Notes under the pieces: model-generated
What the model was told of the DNA's origin: nothing
The model's database searches: none
Seen by the model: the letters and a program-made list of their open reading frames with translations, nothing else
In this document: in pieces, positions 60,143-64,000 of the stretch
Position numbering within the stretch: the first letter of the stretch is position 1
Layout of the letters: each line of letters starts with the position of its first letter
Program-made: the position numbers and the translations under genes
Assembly: GCF_014297285.1 (NCBI RefSeq)
Contig: NZ_JACOQI010000005.1
Coordinates: 1 to 64,000 of the forward strand
Length of the DNA: 64,000 bases
DNA from: Dysosmobacter segnis
Lineage (GTDB): Bacteria; Bacillota; Clostridia; Oscillospirales; Oscillospiraceae
Direction: 5' to 3'

Positions 60143-60799
60143 ATGAATAAGAATCTGACTGAGATCGTCTTTATCCTTGACCGCAGCGGTTCCATGAGTG
60201 GACTTGAGTCCGACACAATCGGCGGCTTCAACGCCATGATTGAAAAGCAGAAGAAAGCTCCCGGCGAAGCGCTGGTCTCCACCATCCTCTTTGACAATGT
60301 CAGCGAAGTGATCCATGACCGCGTTAATATCCGAGACATCAAGCCCATGACTGATAGGGAGTATTGTGTGCGCGGCTGCACCGCCTTGCTGGATGCGATT
60401 GGAGGCGCAATCCACCACATCGGCAACGTCCACAAGTATGCGCGAGAGGAAGATGTTCCGGCGCACACCCTGTTCGTCATCACGACGGATGGAATGGAAA
60501 ATGCGAGTCGTCGCTATGATAGCGCTCGTGTTAAGCAGATGATCGAGCATGAGAAGAGCAAGTATGGTTGGGAATTCCTGTTCCTCGGCGCCAATATTGA
60601 CGCCGTCGAGACGGCAAAGCATTTTGGTATTAGTGAAGACCGCGCGGTCAATTACCACTCCGACAGCGTGGGGACAAGGCTGAACTATGAAGTGGTCAGC
60701 TGCGCGATTACAAGCATGAGAAGCGGAGCTCCTATGAGTGCCGATTGGAAAGCGCCAATTGAAGCGGACTATAAGACCCGGAAGGGTGAAAAAGACTAA
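60143..60799 (+). CDS. stand-alone vWA protein (TerY-like)
   Basis: The 218-residue protein is a single vWA domain with MIDAS FILDRSGSMSG, Thr in GCTALLDAIGG and Asp in VITTDGMENAS. TerY-type proteins are linked to stress and nucleotide-signalling systems. GGAGG lies 8 nt before ATG at 60143. It is the fourth vWA protein in the window. Confidence 0.92.
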   Translation: MNKNLTEIVFILDRSGSMSGLESDTIGGFNAMIEKQKKAPGEALVSTILFDNVSEVIHDRVNIRDIKPMTDREYCVRGCTALLDAIGGAIHHIGNVHKYAREEDVPAHTLFVITTDGMENASRRYDSARVKQMIEHEKSKYGWEFLFLGANIDAVETAKHFGISEDRAVNYHSDSVGTRLNYEVVSCAITSMRSGAPMSADWKAPIEADYKTRKGEKD

Positions 60800-60836
60800 C
60801 CGCATCGATTTCGACACGGTTAGTACTACCTCCTAA

Positions 60837-60865
60837 GCCGCACCATTTACATGGTGCGGCTTTTT
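60837..60865 (+). terminator. intrinsic terminator after vWA gene
   Basis: GCCGCACCAT pairs with ATGGTGCGGC, followed by TTTTT. Confidence 0.9.
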
Positions 60866-60919
60866 CATTTGATTCACACTCGCCGGCTTATGAGCGTATC
60901 AAAATATATATCAGCTCTA

Positions 60920-60948
60920 TTGACACTTTCGCTCGTTGTGGATATAAT
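60920..60948 (+). promoter_or_regulatory. strong sigma-70 promoter of HipA-like gene 2
   Basis: -35 TTGACA (60920-60925), 17-nt spacer, -10 TATAAT (60943-60948), 30 nt before ATG at 60979. Confidence 0.85.
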
Positions 60949-60978
60949 AATGGTGAAGATCAAAATCGGAGGTCTATC

Positions 60979-61824
60979 ATGAGAGATTACAGCAAGTACG
61001 AAAAGACACCCGTGTTATTCTCTGGGGCAGAAAAGAAGTTCGAAATCATTATTGACGGGTATCGTTATATCGTCAAGTTTCAGAAAAATTCCGAAGTGGG
61101 CTTGATCTTCAATTATGTTTCTGAGTATTTGGGAAGCCATATTTTTCAACTACTTGGCATTCCCGTACAGGAAACCTTCCTTGGCACTTATGAGGGCAAA
61201 AATGTAGTCGTTATGAAAAATTTCTTAGAGCCCGAAGATGATCTTGTTGCCTTCAACGGTGTCGGCGAAAGCTCGCTGGAAAGGGACAAAGAGCTCTATC
61301 AGTACACTTATGAAGATATTACCGCAATGTTGCGCGAGAATATGAAGTCAACAAATGTCGAGGAGACAATCGACCGTTTCTGGGATATGTTCATCGTGGA
61401 TGCTTTGATCGGCAATTTTGACCGGCATGGTGGGAACTGGGGCTTCATTAAGAAAGATAATCAATACCGGATCGCCCCGGTATATGACAATGGCTCAAGC
61501 CTCTACCCGAAGCTGAATACGGACGAGAAGCTGGAGGCCGTACTCTCCTCCGGGGAAGAAATTGACCAACGGATCTATAAGTTCCCAACCTCACACATCA
61601 AGGTGAAGAATCGCAAAAGTTCCTATTTTGAAGTGATCAGCAGCTTGCAATTCGAGGCTTGCAATGATGCCCTAAAGCGAATTGTTCCTCGCATTGATTT
61701 TAATCAAATCAATACTCTTATTGACGAAGTGGAAGGGATCTCAGAGGTGCGTAAGCGTTTCTATAAAGTCATGCTGCAGCAACGATATGAAAAGATCCTT
61801 ATGTACGCATATCGCCAGTTGTGA
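60979..61824 (+). CDS. HipA-like Ser/Thr kinase protein 2
   Basis: The 281-residue protein has HipA/CtkA-like kinase motifs: FIVDALIGNFDRHGGNWGF (catalytic Asp, His, Asn) and APVYDNGSSLYP (Asp of metal loop). An N-terminal lobe (KKFEIIIDGYRYIVKFQKN) would bind ATP. It precedes an HTH protein by 18 nt, so the order is kinase first. Probable toxin or regulator of growth. Confidence 0.85.
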   Translation: MRDYSKYEKTPVLFSGAEKKFEIIIDGYRYIVKFQKNSEVGLIFNYVSEYLGSHIFQLLGIPVQETFLGTYEGKNVVVMKNFLEPEDDLVAFNGVGESSLERDKELYQYTYEDITAMLRENMKSTNVEETIDRFWDMFIVDALIGNFDRHGGNWGFIKKDNQYRIAPVYDNGSSLYPKLNTDEKLEAVLSSGEEIDQRIYKFPTSHIKVKNRKSSYFEVISSLQFEACNDALKRIVPRIDFNQINTLIDEVEGISEVRKRFYKVMLQQRYEKILMYAYRQL

Positions 61825-61842
61825 CATGGAAAGGAGTGGCTC

Positions 61843-62736
61843 ATGAGGCCTGTTACGCATGATTACCAAAGCCTAAACGAATATACGCTTCCCCTGCAGG
61901 GAAAGCCCTATTACCGCAGCAGCGGCATAATCTATGCCGTGGACCGCAACGGCAATAAGTATGCTGTGGGGCGAGTTGATCTTGAGCGCTTTGATGATCA
62001 GAACTTCCAGTATGTTTTCACTCCTGAATGGAGTGTAATCGATACCCTGCCGTCCTCCATTTTCCAGGGTATTCCCGGGCTGGATATGTCCATGCGGCTT
62101 GAGCGATATTATCGTGTTAATATGACGCCGTACTTCATTTCTGAGCGTACCCCCAGCGAAAGTCGAGAAGATCTCTGGGAACTACTTGAAGCAGTTGGTC
62201 TGGATTACTATGATCGCTTTGAGTGGCTGCTCCGGACGGATATGCGCTGTGGTACCGATAACCTGATCGTTGAGCGGGCGGAAGTCGCTCGTACTATCAC
62301 ATTTGAATCGATCAACAGCCTGCCGCCCGATCTCCAGCCAGCCGACCTTGTTTCGATTCAGGGATTTCAAAGTATCGCGAAGACCAGCCGCCAGCTCAGA
62401 AAGATTCTCCTTCAGATTTTGAGGAGTGGCGCTCATATCTGGGATGAAACAGACTCGCACCAGCTCTCTGAAGAGGAGTGCAGTCTGCTACTAAACCTGC
62501 TCATGGTTCAGGAATCGATGGAAGCGAAGCAGAATAAGCAGCGTCACCAGGAAGGTGTCGCACAGGCAAAGAACAACGGAAAATACGCTGGTCGGAAGAA
62601 GATTGTGGTCGATCCAAATCTGTTCCGCCAAATCGCCGAGGATTTCCGCAACCATAAAGTAACGGAAGTAGAAGCCATGCATCGCACCGGTATCCGTTCG
62701 AGATCAACATTCTACAGGCGCCTGAAAGAGATATAG
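61843..62736 (+). CDS. partner protein with C-terminal resolvase-like HTH
   Basis: The 297-residue protein ends with a serine-resolvase-type HTH (YAGRKKIVVDPNLFRQIAED, then EAMHRTGIRSRSTFYRRLKE) but has no recombinase catalytic domain. The first 220 residues include repeated acidic loops and are not recognised. GGAG lies 6 nt before the ATG. It is the likely antitoxin or regulator of HipA-like gene 2, with the HTH at the end rather than the start. Confidence 0.75.
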   Translation: MRPVTHDYQSLNEYTLPLQGKPYYRSSGIIYAVDRNGNKYAVGRVDLERFDDQNFQYVFTPEWSVIDTLPSSIFQGIPGLDMSMRLERYYRVNMTPYFISERTPSESREDLWELLEAVGLDYYDRFEWLLRTDMRCGTDNLIVERAEVARTITFESINSLPPDLQPADLVSIQGFQSIAKTSRQLRKILLQILRSGAHIWDETDSHQLSEEECSLLLNLLMVQESMEAKQNKQRHQEGVAQAKNNGKYAGRKKIVVDPNLFRQIAEDFRNHKVTEVEAMHRTGIRSRSTFYRRLKEI

Positions 62737-62746
62737 ACTAAGAAAC

Positions 62747-62783
62747 GAGAGGGTTCCCGCACATTGCTGCAGGAATCCTCTCT
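62747..62783. terminator. bidirectional terminator
   Basis: GAGAGGGTTCCCGCA pairs with TGCAGGAATCCTCTC (two mismatches) between convergent genes ending at 62736 and 62788. Confidence 0.75.
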
Positions 62784-62787
62784 ATAG

Positions 62788-63141
62788 TTAATACAATGTC
62801 CACCAGTAGTCAAAAAGGCGCCGATAGTAGTTCCCCTTTCTGGGCAGATCCTGACAGTTCCGGAACTTTCGGCTGGTTTCCTGTTTCATCCACCGCTGGC
62901 AATTACTGTTCTTGGGATACTTGATGTACTTCCCTGAATGGAGCAGCGTGTTACCCTCAAAGCCGTAATCGATATAACCGGCATGAGGCACATACCTTCT
63001 TGTGACAATGCGCATGAGCGCGTCATTCTTGCGGATGCGCATTTCTCTTCGATACGCAGAGCCAGTTCGTCTGGATGGTTGCCTGGTAGCTGACTCAGTC
63101 AGCAAATTCTCGATCTTCTTGTTTAACTCGATTTCGGTCAT
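62788..63141 (-). CDS. hypothetical protein, overlapping start
   Basis: A 117-residue basic protein (RRTGSAYRREMRIRKNDAL, then KGNYYRRLFDYWW). ATG at 63141 has only a weak ribosome binding site and lies within the end of the next gene (63095-63265), so it may depend on coupled translation. Not recognised. Confidence 0.6.
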   Translation of the reverse strand: MTEIELNKKIENLLTESATRQPSRRTGSAYRREMRIRKNDALMRIVTRRYVPHAGYIDYGFEGNTLLHSGKYIKYPKNSNCQRWMKQETSRKFRNCQDLPRKGNYYRRLFDYWWTLY

Positions 63142-63265
63142 AGGCTTTACCGTTTGGCACAGTTCTTGTGATGGGACAAATACCATACCAGCTACCGCGC
63201 TGCTTCGCATGTTGCTCCTTTTGCGCTTTCTTGCTCTGCTTCTTGAGTGGTATCATCTGTTTCAT
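63095..63265 (-). CDS. small basic protein, nested between two overlapping genes
   Basis: A 56-residue protein (IPLKKQSKKAQKEQHAKQRG, then GICPITRTVPNGKAYDRN) whose pattern recurs as a small conserved protein on Firmicutes mobile elements. GGAGG lies 11 nt before ATG at 63265. It overlaps the upstream gene by 74 nt and the downstream gene by 47 nt, each in another frame. Confidence 0.6.
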   Translation of the reverse strand: MKQMIPLKKQSKKAQKEQHAKQRGSWYGICPITRTVPNGKAYDRNRVKQEDREFAD

Positions 63266-63605
63266 TGGTGAGAACACCTCCATTGTCTCGAACGGTTTGG
63301 ACTTTCTTTTTGAGATCCGCGCAGAATGTAAGGTAGTCAGGATACCCGAACAGGAGCATCTTGTTGGGCAATTCACGGATCGCTGCCAGGAAAGCATCGA
63401 CATCACGCTTGCGGCACTTGCACATGATGACGCGATAGGGAGCATCCGGGCACACGAACTCAGGGCCGAACCCAACTCTGACCTGATGCTTGATAAAAAG
63501 CTGGTCTGCAAGGTAATCCGCTGTATCGATGATTGCGAAGTAGTTGTGGAAGAATGAGAACTTTTCAATCGTCCAGCAGCAGAATTCATTGTATTCTCGA
63601 CTCAC
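63192..63605 (-). CDS. hypothetical protein
   Basis: A 137-residue protein with Cys/His near the start (NEFCCWTIEKFSFFHNYF) and CKCRKRDVD in the middle, ending in a Glu/Thr-rich tail that overlaps the next gene. GTG at 63605 has AGGAGG 7 nt upstream. Not recognised. Confidence 0.68.
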   Translation of the reverse strand: MSREYNEFCCWTIEKFSFFHNYFAIIDTADYLADQLFIKHQVRVGFGPEFVCPDAPYRVIMCKCRKRDVDAFLAAIRELPNKMLLFGYPDYLTFCADLKKKVQTVRDNGGVLTNETDDTTQEAEQESAKGATCEAAR

Positions 63606-63653
63606 GATTGGACCTCCTTATGTGACAGTTTCTTTACAAAATCGCGTTTGCTC

Positions 63654-63690
63654 TTGCTTTTTGAAGGTGCTTCCAGTATTCTGGAATACT
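63654..63690 (+). promoter_or_regulatory. promoter with palindromic operator, XRE gene at window end
   Basis: -35 TTGCTT (63654-63659), 17-nt spacer, -10 TATTCT (63677-63682). The -10 lies inside the perfect palindrome AGTATTC-TG-GAATACT (63675-63690), suggesting autorepression. Confidence 0.6.
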
Positions 63691-63727
63691 CCCGTTTGGG
63701 AAGACTCTTTAGATGGAGGCGATTGCC

Positions 63728-64000
63728 ATGAACACGAAGCAGTTTCCGGTCATTGATCCGATTGCGACCGGAAAGAACATCATCCGCCTTCGCGTCGAGC
63801 GCGGGATGAGTGTCCGCGACCTGCAGGCTTACTTCGGTTTTGAAGAGCCACAGGCGATCTACAAATGGCAGCAAGGAAAGAGCCTGCCTTCCGTAGATAA
63901 TCTGTATGCTCTCGGTGCGTTGTTTGAAGTACCTATGGAGGACATCCTAGTATCTCGGACATCACAACTGAATCTGATTATTTGTGAGCAGCAGGCCGAA
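63728..64000 (+). CDS. XRE-family HTH regulator, truncated by window end
   Basis: The visible 91 residues form a Cro/CI HTH (LRVERGMSVRDLQAYFGFEE, then IYKWQQGKSLPSVDNLYALG). GGAGG lies 8 nt before the ATG and a palindromic promoter precedes it. The frame is open at base 64000, so the C-terminus is missing from this window only. Confidence 0.85.
   Translation, partial: MNTKQFPVIDPIATGKNIIRLRVERGMSVRDLQAYFGFEEPQAIYKWQQGKSLPSVDNLYALGALFEVPMEDILVSRTSQLNLIICEQQAE

Noticed and set aside
63602-63874. A 90-codon minus-strand open frame opposite the terminal XRE gene
   Set aside because: It is antisense to a conserved HTH domain and to its promoter palindrome, and no ribosome binding site supports it.

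Overview
The window looks like an accessory region from a gut-type Clostridia genome (Oscillospiraceae or Lachnospiraceae-like). This rests on mid-range GC, strong AGGAGG ribosome binding sites, GTG and TTG starts, a DUF4317 protein, a lipoprotein serpin of the kind seen in gut Firmicutes, and many small proteins typical of Firmicutes mobile elements. Core metabolism is almost absent. No conjugation, capsid or integrase gene was seen, so the carrier (integrated element, large plasmid, phage remnant or plain genomic island) cannot be decided.

Layout. 150-1421: an IS256-family insertion sequence. 1422-3238: a short degenerate tandem repeat, a DinJ-type antitoxin with a Doc toxin, and one orphan gene. 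3256-6350: a secreted lipoprotein serpin with a membrane-anchored partner. 6605-12154 (minus): an RNA repair cluster with CCA-adding enzyme, RlaP-type nucleotidyltransferase, RtcB ligase and a Ro60-like TROVE/vWA protein, preceded by a tandem array of six tRNA-like RNAs. 12283-16992 (plus, divergent): two WYL regulators, a MoxR ATPase and a vWA protein with a damaged metallopeptidase motif. 17107-18651: a TPR plus NucS-like nuclease protein. 18952-25223 (minus): a defence island with a GmrSD-like DUF262/DUF1524 nuclease, an EcoRI-type adenine methyltransferase and a DUF262-HNH protein.

25363-34281 (minus): two CoiA-like proteins, a YhaM-like exoribonuclease, DUF4317, a lipoprotein endonuclease and small genes. 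34793-52722 (minus): a long tightly packed block of mostly unknown genes carrying a MazF toxin, two sigma-like proteins, SSB and a second MoxR ATPase with a CobT-like vWA partner. 52974-54363 and 60979-62736: two modules pairing a HipA-like kinase with an HTH protein, in opposite gene order. 54594-59707: a third WYL regulator heading an operon that ends in a macro-domain protein. 60143: another vWA protein. 62788-64000: overlapping small genes and a truncated XRE regulator.

How it may work together. Three promoters share one architecture: TGTCC-N8-GGACA, then exactly 10 nt, then a -10 hexamer. They drive the WYL/MoxR/vWA operon (12283), the 33559 operon on the minus strand (33638) and the WYL/macro operon (54509). 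A fourth copy of the palindrome lies inside the first WYL gene (12506). Together with the tRNA-like array ahead of the Ro60/RtcB genes, this suggests a WYL-controlled RNA damage-sensing and repair programme. The gene content and palindromes are read directly from sequence; the shared control and the damage-sensing role are inference.
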